Source of the DNA: Novosphingobium sp. PhB57
GTDB taxonomy: Bacteria > Pseudomonadota > Alphaproteobacteria > Sphingomonadales > Sphingomonadaceae
Assembly (NCBI RefSeq): GCF_004342985.1
Contig: NZ_SMBO01000001.1
Location: 1,550,001-1,614,000, forward strand
Length of the DNA stretch: 64,000 nt
Reading direction: 5' to 3'
The position numbers and the translations under genes were made by a program. The notes under the pieces were generated by a model, which did not search any database, was not told the DNA's origin, and saw nothing but the letters and a program-made list of their open reading frames with translations. This document shows, piece after piece, positions 36,491 to 43,618 of the stretch; the first letter of the stretch is position 1, and the number at the start of each line of letters is the position of its first letter.

Positions 36491-37675
36491 GTGACCCGGA
36501 GCTGCGCCACTGCCCTCCCGCTCGAGCGCGAGCCGGGCGGGTCGCCCGCGCCTGCGGCCGATGCCGCAAGGACGGGTGGCGGCAAGACGGGTGGCGGCAG
36601 GGCGTCCCGATCCGGCGCAGGCTTCAACCCCACCGTCCATGGCCTGCGCGGCGTCGCGGCGATGATGGTCTTCCTTGCCCATGTCCTGGGCGGCCTGGGC
36701 GAGAACATCTACCCGCACGACGCCGCCTACCTGGCCGTCACCGAGGCACCGTGGAACTTCGGCCGCTGGGGCGTCTGGCTGTTCTTCGTCATCAGCGGCT
36801 ACGTGATCCTGCCCAGCGTCATGCGCTATTCCGCGCGCGAATTCGCGCTGCGGCGATTCTTCCGCCTCTATCCGCTGTTCCTGGCCTTCTCGCTGCTGTT
36901 CATCGCGGTGAACGCGGCGACGGGCACCATGCCCGAACTGAACACGCTGGAATCGATCGTGCCGGCGCTGCTGCTGGTCAACCTGCTCACCCATACCGAG
37001 CAGCTCACGCCCAATGCCTGGAGCCTCAGCTACGAAGTGCTGTTCTACGCGATGGCCTGCCTGACGGTGCACACCGCGCTGCGCCGCGGGGACCGTGTGC
37101 TGACCGTGCTCCTGGCCCTGACCGCGGCCGGCCTCGTCTACCGTTTCCCGGCCATGGCCTTCTTCCTCACCGGAATGGGCGCGAGACTGCTCGACGAGCG
37201 GGGCCTGCGCCCGCCCGCCGCCTGGCGCCCGGCGCTGGAGGCCCTGGCGTTCGCCGGGTGCCTCTATTTCGGTTCGATCCAGCACTACGATTTCATGCTG
37301 AAGAACATGGGCGACCCGCGTAACTACGCGATGCTGTTCTTCACTTCGGCCTATTTCTACATGGCCATCGCCCCGGGCAGCGTGACCGGCCGCCTGCTCG
37401 ACCGGCCCTCGGCGTTCTACCTCGGCACCGTCAGCTACAGCCTCTACCTGGCTCACCCCTACACTTACCTGACGACGCGCCTGCTCTTCGTGCGCCTCGG
37501 CCTGTTCAGCGCCCACTGGGCACTGTCGCTGGCCCTGTTCCTCTCCGTGGTGATCCCGGTGACGCTGGTCTTCACCGAGATCGTCTACCGCCTGCTCGAA
37601 CGCTACCCCTACCAGTGGTACTTCCACGAACGCATCTTCCACCGCCGCAACCGCGAGCGGCTGGAGTCGCAGTAG
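36491..37675 (+). CDS. Acyltransferase family 3 membrane protein
   Basis: A 394-residue protein opening with a Gly/Ala-rich tail of about 45 residues, then an acyltransferase-3 domain with about ten transmembrane helices. Diagnostic features are VHGLRGVAAMMVFLAHVLGG with the catalytic His, RWGVWLFFVISGYVIL, and YSLYLAHPYTYLTTRLLFV. These proteins O-acylate (usually O-acetylate) surface polysaccharides at the cytoplasmic membrane. It follows the sulfotransferase gene by 8 bases, forming a decoration operon, and is the last gene of the locus. Confidence 0.9.
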   Translation: MTRSCATALPLEREPGGSPAPAADAARTGGGKTGGGRASRSGAGFNPTVHGLRGVAAMMVFLAHVLGGLGENIYPHDAAYLAVTEAPWNFGRWGVWLFFVISGYVILPSVMRYSAREFALRRFFRLYPLFLAFSLLFIAVNAATGTMPELNTLESIVPALLLVNLLTHTEQLTPNAWSLSYEVLFYAMACLTVHTALRRGDRVLTVLLALTAAGLVYRFPAMAFFLTGMGARLLDERGLRPPAAWRPALEALAFAGCLYFGSIQHYDFMLKNMGDPRNYAMLFFTSAYFYMAIAPGSVTGRLLDRPSAFYLGTVSYSLYLAHPYTYLTTRLLFVRLGLFSAHWALSLALFLSVVIPVTLVFTEIVYRLLERYPYQWYFHERIFHRRNRERLESQ

Positions 37676-37682
37676 AAGCCTT

Positions 37683-38135
37683 CTAGCGGTTCTTCTTCGT
37701 AGTCGTCTTCTTGCCCGTGCTCTTCTTGCCCGTGCTCTTCTTTCCAGTGCTTTTCTGGGGCGCGCTTTTCGTTGACGAGGCGCAGGGCCAGGCCTTGCGG
37801 GTGGCCTTGAAGACCTGCTCCGAGGCCGAGCCCTTCCGGTCGTTCGGGTTGCGCGCCAGGTAGTCCATGGTGACTTCCTTCAGCTGGCCGATGGTCACGT
37901 CCGCCGGCAGGCAGCTGTCGAGCTTGTTGGTCTTGCGCGTGGTGTTGAAGGCATCGACGGCGCCGGTGATATAGGCGATGCATTCGTAGCTCTTCTCGAC
38001 ATAAGTATTGCTGCCGCGCTCGGTCATGCAGGCCGCATAGAGGTCGTCGCCGGTGTAGAAACTGGCGTTCGCGGCAACGGGGAACAGGCCAAGCGGAGCG
38101 ATCAGGAAGACGCAGGCCAGCTTTACGGATTTCAT
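37683..38135 (-). CDS. Rap1a/Tai-like secreted protein with Lys-rich repeat tail
   Basis: 150 residues with a signal peptide (hydrophobic core then VAANA-S near residue 24) and a GGAGAG ribosome site. The mature domain contains FYTGDDLYAACMTE, YECIAYITGAVDAFN, DSCLPADVTIGQLKEVTMDY and AWPC. Four cysteines with this spacing fit the Rap1a/Tai4 immunity fold, whose known members neutralise periplasmic type VI effectors. No effector or type VI gene is nearby. The tail carries three STGKK repeats encoded by 15-bp repeats and ends KKTTTKKNR; such a basic tail is not part of the core fold. An orphan or repurposed immunity fold is the best reading. Confidence 0.75.
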   Translation of the reverse strand: MKSVKLACVFLIAPLGLFPVAANASFYTGDDLYAACMTERGSNTYVEKSYECIAYITGAVDAFNTTRKTNKLDSCLPADVTIGQLKEVTMDYLARNPNDRKGSASEQVFKATRKAWPCASSTKSAPQKSTGKKSTGKKSTGKKTTTKKNR

Positions 38136-38255
38136 TCTCGAGTCTCTCCAACCAATTCGCGAACCCTTGGGACAAATCCCCGGCGCGTCAATCGCTGCCG
38201 GCCGCCTGCTGCAAAAGCGGGCAGCGACCCCCGTGCGTCGCCGGCCGGTTCCGCC

Positions 38256-38714
38256 CTAGGCCGCCGGCAATGCCGCCGCGCGTTTCGCATGCTGCATCAC
38301 CACCAGCGTCTTGAACGCGCGGACGTGTTCCTCGCCGTGAAGCACCCGGCGCGAGAAGGCATCGTAATGCGCCATGTCCTGCGCCGCCACCTGCAGCACC
38401 AGGTCGTGGTCGCCGGTGACGTACCAGACATCGATCACCTCGCGGGTCTGCCGAAGCCGGGCGACCAGGTCGTCCACCACGCGGCCCTTGTCGGTCTCCA
38501 GAGAGACCAGCACGATCATCGTCACCAGCCAGCCCATCGTCCGGGGCGAGACCAGCGCCATTTCCCGCTCGATCGCGCCTTGCTCGCGCAGCGTCCTGAC
38601 GCGGCGATAGCAGGCGGGAGCGGAAAGCCCGACCGCCTCGGAGAGGTCCGGCATGGAAATCCGCGCGTCGCGCTGAAGCTCGGTAAGGATGCGCAAGTCG
38701 AACGCATCGGGCAT
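38256..38714 (-). CDS. Lrp/AsnC-family transcriptional regulator
   Basis: A 152-residue Lrp-type regulator. The N-terminal winged HTH spans DLRILTELQRDARISMPDLS with VGLSAPACYRRVRTLREQGA, and the C-terminal RAM ligand-binding domain has VSLETDKGRVVDDLV and VWYVTGDHDLVLQVAAQDM. Lrp proteins respond to amino acids. It is transcribed away from an EamA exporter; the intergenic region holds two inverted repeats suitable for an Lrp-type dimer. It therefore probably controls that exporter and itself in response to an amino acid. Confidence 0.93.
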   Translation of the reverse strand: MPDAFDLRILTELQRDARISMPDLSEAVGLSAPACYRRVRTLREQGAIEREMALVSPRTMGWLVTMIVLVSLETDKGRVVDDLVARLRQTREVIDVWYVTGDHDLVLQVAAQDMAHYDAFSRRVLHGEEHVRAFKTLVVMQHAKRAAALPAA

Positions 38715-38727
38715 GGGGCTGATCTCC

Positions 38728-38789
38728 GATAAATATTATCGCCGCGCGGCAATCATAGACCGCTTTTATCGCCGTCCCCGGATAAAAGC
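38728..38789. promoter_or_regulatory. Two inverted-repeat operators between lrp-like and eamA genes
   Basis: A near-palindrome of 13 bases built on GATAA...TTATC lies at 38728-38740. An exact 9-bp inverted repeat GCTTTTATC/GATAAAAGC (38762-38770 and 38781-38789, 10-base spacer) follows. Both share the GATAAA half-site and are about 40 bases centre to centre. They sit in the 100-base divergent promoter region. Binding by the adjacent Lrp-type regulator is the likely role. Confidence 0.6.
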
Positions 38790-38814
38790 ATCGCCGATTC
38801 CAGCCGAGGGTTCC

Positions 38815-39783
38815 ATGGTCATTCGCCGCATAGCAACGCGTTCCTCCTCCAATGACTTCGCGCCGCTTGCCGCGGTGGCGACGGCCATGGTCTCGATCTG
38901 CTGGGGCGCCTCGGTGGCCAAGTCGCTCTTCCCGGTGACCGGCCCGGCCGGCACGACGGCGCTGCGCCTGGCGCTGGCGGCGGGCATCCTCTGCGGCGTG
39001 TTCCGCGTCTGGCGAAAGCCGCTGGACCGGCAGATGCTCCGCGCCGCCCTGCCCTATGGATTGGCGCTGGGCTGCATGAACATGCTGTTCTACTTCGCGA
39101 TCCAGCGCATCCCGCTCGGCATCGCCCTCGCCACCGAGTTCACCGGCCCGCTGGCCGTGGCGACGTTCTCCTCGCGCCGCCGCATCGACCTCGCCTGGAT
39201 CGGGCTGGCCATCGCGGGCCTGGCGCTGCTGGTGCCGATCTCCGCCTCGCCGGAGGCCGCCGCCGCCGCCGCCCCCCGGGCCATCGACCATGCCCTCGAC
39301 CCTGCAGGCGTGCTGCTCGCTCTGGCCGCCGGGGTGTTCTGGGGCGCCTACATCCTCATGGGCAAGCGCGCGGGCGAGGCCCTGGGCGCCGCCGCGCCGG
39401 CTTACGGCATGACCGTGGCCGCGCTCGTCGCCCTGCCTTTCGGCATCGCCCAGGCCGGCATGGCCATGATCCAGCCGCATGTCCTGGCCATAGCGCTGGT
39501 CGTGGCGATCTTCTCCAGCGCCATCCCCTATTCCCTGGAGATGTTCGCGCTGCGCCGCCTGCCGACCAAGAGCTTCGGCATCCTGACCAGCGGCGAACCG
39601 GCCGTGGGCGCGCTGACCGGCGCCCTGCTGCTGGGCGAAGTGCTGCCCCTGGCCAAGTGGCTGGGCATTGCCGCGATCGTCGGCGCCACGATCGGCACCA
39701 CGCTCACCGCGGGCACCGGCGCAGCCTCCGGAGAACCAGGGAATTCCGGGGCCGGTACGAAACCTGTCGGTAGCGAGGCCTGA
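38815..39783 (+). CDS. EamA-family exporter (RhtA-like)
   Basis: 322 residues from ATG 38815, chosen because an upstream in-frame extension would run through the operator region. Ten transmembrane helices in two EamA repeats are visible (for example SICWGASVAKSLFPVTGPAG, then FYFAIQRIPLGIALATEFTG; second repeat GVFWGAYILMGKRAGEALG and FALRRLPTKSFGILTSGEPA). It resembles RhtA threonine/homoserine exporters. With the divergent Lrp regulator it forms a typical amino-acid-responsive export pair. The substrate is inferred from family and context only. Confidence 0.88.
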   Translation: MVIRRIATRSSSNDFAPLAAVATAMVSICWGASVAKSLFPVTGPAGTTALRLALAAGILCGVFRVWRKPLDRQMLRAALPYGLALGCMNMLFYFAIQRIPLGIALATEFTGPLAVATFSSRRRIDLAWIGLAIAGLALLVPISASPEAAAAAAPRAIDHALDPAGVLLALAAGVFWGAYILMGKRAGEALGAAAPAYGMTVAALVALPFGIAQAGMAMIQPHVLAIALVVAIFSSAIPYSLEMFALRRLPTKSFGILTSGEPAVGALTGALLLGEVLPLAKWLGIAAIVGATIGTTLTAGTGAASGEPGNSGAGTKPVGSEA

Positions 39784-39822
39784 CCGGCCCGGCGCCGCTT
39801 GCGCACGGCGCCGATTACGCCC

Positions 39823-40134
39823 ATGCCTCCCCACATGCCGCAAGCCTCCGATATCCAACTCGCCATCTTCTCACAGGCCGTCGACGCCCTTGGCGGCCAG
39901 CGCGCGCTGGCCCGGCACCTCGGCATCGCCGAACGCGACGTGCGCGAATGGATCTCCGGCGAAGCGCCGCTGGACTATGCCACCCTGCGCGAGACGGCAC
40001 GCGCATTGATCGCCCATTCGGACATGTGCCGCCGCCTGGAACGCAAGCTCTCGCCCGCCTTCAGCGAAAACCTGACCGAAGCGCAGATCGAACACCTCGG
40101 CAATCCCGAAGGCAAGCGCCCCACCGCGCTCTGA
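39823..40134 (+). CDS. Small helix-turn-helix protein of unknown function
   Basis: 103 residues from ATG 39823 (another ATG lies four codons on). It contains FSQAVDALGGQRALARHLGI then AERDVREWISGEAPL, a YdaS/Cro-like helix-turn-helix in which a few residues bind DNA, followed by a helical tail. It is likely a small transcription factor, but no partner gene is adjacent. Its stop codon lies inside the first of three 24-bp tandem repeats. Confidence 0.65.
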   Translation: MPPHMPQASDIQLAIFSQAVDALGGQRALARHLGIAERDVREWISGEAPLDYATLRETARALIAHSDMCRRLERKLSPAFSENLTEAQIEHLGNPEGKRPTAL

Positions 40135-40197
40135 TCCCGGCGCTCCCGGGCGCTCTGATCTCAGTGCCCTCGGGCGCTCTGATCCCGCTGCCCTCGG
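40126..40197. repeat. Three imperfect 24-bp tandem repeats
   Basis: Three copies of a 24-base unit beginning GCGCTCTGAT (40126-40149, 40150-40173, 40174-40197) follow one another without gaps. The first copy contains the stop codon of the small HTH gene. They lie just before a hairpin and may have arisen by slippage; no function is evident. Confidence 0.8.
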
Positions 40198-40199
40198 GC

Positions 40200-40234
40200 A
40201 AAAAGAAAGGCCCCACGGAAAATCCGCGGGGCCC
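40200..40234 (-). terminator. Intrinsic terminator, minus strand
   Basis: An 11-bp stem with one mismatch (40210-40220 with 40224-40234), a 3-base loop and, on the minus strand, a T-rich run (complement of 40201-40209). It would end transcripts coming from the minus-strand gene at 40493-40801. A 258-base stretch between that gene and the hairpin has no recognisable gene. Confidence 0.65.
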
Positions 40235-40492
40235 GAAGGATTGGGTCCAGTCCGAAATGCATTCCGAAAGTGCACGATGGCGACCGACGGGAAGCGTTCC
40301 TAAATTGCCGCGCGCGCATCCCGTGGGTGCGGGATAGGGTTCGCAACTGCGCCCGGCAGTGACTTAAGTCATTGGCGATGTCTTTGTTCCTGCGCGCAAA
40401 AATAAATCTCGCAGTTGCGAGATCGCACTGCCGCAAAGTCTCCCCGAATGCGCGGGAGACCTCTGCTTGTCTGGGGCCACCAGACCGGGCCG

Positions 40493-40801
40493 TTACTCCA
40501 TCCGCTGCTGCGCGAAGGGCATTTCCTCGGCGGGACCGAGCTTCTCCGCGCCGGAGAAAATCGCGTCCAGACGCGCGCAGACATCCCGGCGAAAATCCTC
40601 TCGCAGGATCGGCCGCGGCGCGGTGAGAGCGATCTCGTTGGCGATCGCTTCCTTGACGCGGCTGACGGCGGCATCGCCCAGCACGCCCACGGCCTGCAAC
40701 TCCTTGCAAAGCTGCACCAGCCCCGCCGCCGTCGCCTGCGCACGAAGCCCCACGTTCTTGAGGTCCTGATGCAGCCTCTTCTGTTCCACGCCGATCGACA
40801 T
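40493..40801 (-). CDS. Conserved-looking hypothetical protein
   Basis: A 102-residue helical, hydrophilic protein with an excellent ribosome site (AAGGAGAG 5 bases before ATG 40801). The N-terminal half is helical (VEQKRLHQDLKNVGLRAQAT then AGLVQLCKELQAVG), a middle helix follows (DAAVSRVKEAIANEIAL), and the C-terminus has CARLDAIFSGAEKLGPAEEM. There is no signal peptide and no recognised domain. It is the last chromosomal gene before the integrated element begins. The function is unknown. Confidence 0.65.
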   Translation of the reverse strand: MSIGVEQKRLHQDLKNVGLRAQATAAGLVQLCKELQAVGVLGDAAVSRVKEAIANEIALTAPRPILREDFRRDVCARLDAIFSGAEKLGPAEEMPFAQQRME

Positions 40802-40964
40802 CGCTCTCTCCTTTTCTGGCCGTTATGAATCTAACGCACAAATGCCGGAGAGTTCCGAAAAAGAACGATATATCGCGCTCGATCGCAGGGGCGCCGCAAG
40901 GCAGCACCGAGGCGAAGAGCAGCGACGTGGAAAGCCGCCGGAATGTCCGGAAAGCGGCAAAAAC

Positions 40965-40989
40965 GGTGGTGAGCCCTGCTGGGTTCGAA
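40965..40989. repeat. Left attachment site (attL), 25-bp tRNA-Lys repeat
   Basis: The 25 bases are identical to 52142-52166 and include the T-arm and acceptor 3' strand plus CCA of tRNA-Lys. Flanking bases differ on both sides. It marks the left border of the element. Confidence 0.92.
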
Positions 40990-41024
40990 AACGCGCAAAA
41001 AATATCCTAGAGATTCCAAATCCC

Positions 41025-41075
41025 CTTGATTTTACACGGTTCTACGAGCCAAGCTGTGAGTCATTTTGTGAGACA
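41025..41075. promoter_or_regulatory. Left-end recombinase-binding candidates
   Basis: An 11-mer CTTGATTTTAC (41025-41035) recurs at 42890-42900 and at the right end (52128-52138). Two TGTGAG(T/A)CA boxes at 41055 and 41067 are spaced 12 bases apart, and a pair with the same 12-base spacing occurs at the right end. Their placement just inside each attachment core is where integrase arm-type or excisionase sites are expected. Confidence 0.5.
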
Positions 41076-41081
41076 ATCAAG

Positions 41082-42848
41082 GTGAAGGAAGAGCTTTTGG
41101 CGGCGGCGGTTAGGTATGTTCGGGAGCGTGGCCCCAACAAGGTTTTCCAATACGAAAGACGTGTTCCAGAAAGTGTAAAGCGCCAGCCCGCAAGCTACGC
41201 TCTTCATTTCGATTCCAAGCCGCTGTTTCGGCGGTCCCTGCGGACAAGTGACCAAGGGGAAATGCATACGGCTTGCGTCGCCGTACACCTTGAATTCGAA
41301 CGGAAGGTCGCCGCAGCAACCGGGCAAGCTTCCATCATCCCAACGACAGCGCCAACTGCCGCTATCGTGGCGCCACGGAAGGTTACACAAACCGATCTGG
41401 ACGAGCTTTCTGACCTGTATCGACGCCTAGTTGTCGAACCGCTTGAGCGCGCCCATGTTCGCGCCGACGCTGATCCTACCTATGCCGAAGAGTACGAGCG
41501 ACTAATTTACGATATCGAGCTTCATGCCGAGGATGAGAACGAAGCGATTCACAAACGCGGCGTGGGAAATGGTCAGCATGAGACCCCAGCCGAAACTGCT
41601 GTGTGGGTAGTCGAAAATCGGGGCTGGGATGCGCCTATTGGTTCGCAAGAATTTGGCGCTGTTGTAGGAGCTATCCGTTCCGGCACTCTACGTGGTAGAC
41701 GGGAGGCACAGGCCCTTATTATGGGTGAAGCTGCGCCCCAGCTCCTAAATGGAAAAAGTAGGCAAACAAAAGCAGCTCCAACGCTTAGAGATACCGTTGA
41801 AGCATACCTCTTGCAAAGAAATCTCCCGGCTCGCACCGCCGTGGAGGTAAAATCCTCCCTGCGTCAATTTGAGGAATTAATAGGAAACAAGCCTCTTGAT
41901 GCTTTGACCCGTGGAGATTTTCAAACTTATATTATACATCTTGCCTCGCAATCGATTGGCGGAAAAACTGTTGGTAGTATAACTAGGCCTGCCAGCCCTT
42001 CCACATTGCGAAAAAAGATTGGCCTTCTTCGAGCGGCAATCAATCACGCTATCGACACTGACAAATTTACCGGCAAAAATCCTGCTAGCGGCATAAAGGT
42101 CGATCGATATGCAGCGCCCCCGAACAAGGCGATTATGCCCGAGAAACGGCGGTTCAGGGTCGATGAAATGAACCTCATTTTCCAGCACCCGTGGTTTACA
42201 GGTTGCGCTTCGCCTTCGCGGTCGCATCAACCCGGAAACTACCGGCTCACGGGATCTGAATATTGGGTTCCCGTCGTGGCGGCATATACCGGTTGCCGAG
42301 CAAGCGAACTCGGCGGCGTTATGCTTGATGAAGTCCGCCTGGATGGACACTATCCCCATTTTGTCATTCGCGATAACAAATGGCGTCGGACTAAAAAGGG
42401 CGAAGCTCGCAATGTGCCGGTTCTCGATGGGCTGCTTGAACTCGGTTTCGCCAGTTATGTTGAACGTGTGCGGAAGAGCGGAGCGGAAAGATTGTTTCCT
42501 GATTGGGAGCAGCCCAGCGGTAAGGGCACTGATCGCAATGACGACAACCAATGGTCGAATGGACGGGTGATCCGGTCCTTTAATCGAACCGTGATACGCC
42601 AGATGCTCGGAGATCGGTTGTCTTCGGAAGCTAGGCAGGAAGTAACGTTTCACGGGTTCCGTGGAGCGTTCAAAGCGATGCTCGGGAATAGCGAATACAA
42701 GCTACACCCCAACATCATCCATGAGATAGCTGGGCACGAGAAGGGCGGCATGGATGCTATTTACGTTGGCGAAATCCCTATTGAAGAGACGTACCCAGCC
42801 GTTCGGGGTTGCCACTACAAAGGTCTAACCATCCCCAAAATCATTTAA
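41082..42848 (+). CDS. Tyrosine recombinase (phage-type integrase)
   Basis: 588 residues from GTG 41082. The same frame stays open leftwards across the attachment site, but that part is probably not translated. An N-terminal DUF6538-like region (FQYERRVPESVKRQPASYAL, FRRSLRTSDQGE) is followed by a SAM-like core-binding domain. The catalytic domain has Arg406 in YTGCRASELGG, His524 and Arg527 in HGFRGAFKAML, His552 in HEIAGHEKGG and nucleophile Tyr561 in AIYVGE. All catalytic residues are present, so it should be active in integrating the element at tRNA-Lys. It is AT-richer than host genes. Confidence 0.93.
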   Translation: MKEELLAAAVRYVRERGPNKVFQYERRVPESVKRQPASYALHFDSKPLFRRSLRTSDQGEMHTACVAVHLEFERKVAAATGQASIIPTTAPTAAIVAPRKVTQTDLDELSDLYRRLVVEPLERAHVRADADPTYAEEYERLIYDIELHAEDENEAIHKRGVGNGQHETPAETAVWVVENRGWDAPIGSQEFGAVVGAIRSGTLRGRREAQALIMGEAAPQLLNGKSRQTKAAPTLRDTVEAYLLQRNLPARTAVEVKSSLRQFEELIGNKPLDALTRGDFQTYIIHLASQSIGGKTVGSITRPASPSTLRKKIGLLRAAINHAIDTDKFTGKNPASGIKVDRYAAPPNKAIMPEKRRFRVDEMNLIFQHPWFTGCASPSRSHQPGNYRLTGSEYWVPVVAAYTGCRASELGGVMLDEVRLDGHYPHFVIRDNKWRRTKKGEARNVPVLDGLLELGFASYVERVRKSGAERLFPDWEQPSGKGTDRNDDNQWSNGRVIRSFNRTVIRQMLGDRLSSEARQEVTFHGFRGAFKAMLGNSEYKLHPNIIHEIAGHEKGGMDAIYVGEIPIEETYPAVRGCHYKGLTIPKII

Positions 42849-42852
42849 CAGT

Positions 42853-42874
42853 GAGATAATTACATCTCTTTTTT
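42853..42874 (+). terminator. Possible intrinsic terminator after the integrase
   Basis: A 5-bp stem (GAGAT at 42853-42857 with ATCTC at 42864-42868) is followed by six T. The stem is short and only partly GC, so the call is tentative. Confidence 0.45.
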
Positions 42875-42889
42875 AATGTAGTATTATTT

Positions 42890-42900
42890 CTTGATTTTAC
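42890..42900. repeat. Internal copy of the element-end 11-mer
   Basis: CTTGATTTTAC, the same 11-mer found just inside both attachment cores, recurs here 42 bases after the integrase stop. Confidence 0.6.
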
Positions 42901-43004
42901 AGGTATAGATAATACTCAGAAACAATATTACGTCAAGACTTGAACCTTGCCTGCGGTCGGCGCAAATCCCCAACCTGTCCGACTGGCAGCAAAAGGGAAC
43001 AATT

Positions 43005-43250
43005 ATGACGCTAACGGAACTTAAGGCCGAAGAACTGCTTGCCGAGCAAGAGCTAATGCTTTTCAATTTTGACGGTACTCACGCCAACATTATGAGCCTG
43101 TCCGCCATTATACTTCACCTCCGAAGAGTTCGCCAAACCATATCAATGGTAGAGTTGGAAACGTGGAAAAACAAACAATCCCTCTGCCACGGGATAAACG
43201 TCGATGAATTTATCGAATTCACCGACGATGATGGCATCTTCATTCGCTAG
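43005..43250 (+). CDS. Small acidic element protein, unknown function
   Basis: 81 residues with an AAGGGAA ribosome site before ATG 43005. It is helical and acidic, starting MTLTELKAEELLAEQELMLF, then SLSAIILHLRRVRQTISMVE and ending DEFIEFTDDDGIFIR. It has no signal, zinc motif or recognised DNA-binding motif. It sits between the integrase and polymerase-like genes, where excisionase-like or copy-control proteins are often found. That role is speculative. Confidence 0.55.
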   Translation: MTLTELKAEELLAEQELMLFNFDGTHANIMSLSAIILHLRRVRQTISMVELETWKNKQSLCHGINVDEFIEFTDDDGIFIR

Positions 43251-43618
43251 CCCTACATCTGCGGCATAAAGCATTTAGCTGCTTCAAATACGATACAGAA
43301 ACGACCCGAATTCGATGGTGAGGCATCTCAGATGCGTAAGGCAGGCCATAACCGTCGGTCTTGTCGGTACATCATTAGGCCTAGATTGAACCGAAAAAAC
43401 TCCTCTTCTCGGTGTGAAGAGTGCGTTTCGCGTTCCAGCCGATTTCGATGAGCCGTTTCCCTCGCCATATTTCAATACAAATGGTCGATACTAACGGCTT
43501 TCAATTTGCACTCCCATTAATGGGTAAACAAAAATGAACATAGAATTCCGATTATTAAGCGATGAAATCGGTATATTTCTAAACAAAACTAAACATAGAT
43601 TAATTTCAGAGAGTTTTT
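43251..43618 (+). promoter_or_regulatory. Palindrome- and repeat-rich region upstream of the polymerase-like gene
   Basis: There is no credible gene in these 368 bases. The last 110 contain a perfect 12-bp palindrome CCCATTAATGGG (43513-43524) and a pair of related 23-base direct repeats (43525-43547 and 43580-43602, 18 of 23 identical, each starting TAAACAAAA). Between them is an inverted repeat CCGATT/AATCGG (43548-43571). The stretch is strongly AT-rich and ends at the start of the polymerase-like gene. It looks like an operator, or an iteron-type origin. Confidence 0.55.

Noticed and set aside
40126-40197. CRISPR array
   Set aside because: The three 24-bp units are directly adjacent without spacers, and no cas gene was seen anywhere in the window.
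40842-41081. Upstream continuation of the integrase frame across attL
   Set aside because: It reads through the attachment site into chromosomal DNA, so it cannot be part of the element's own gene; GTG 41082 gives the normal domain start.
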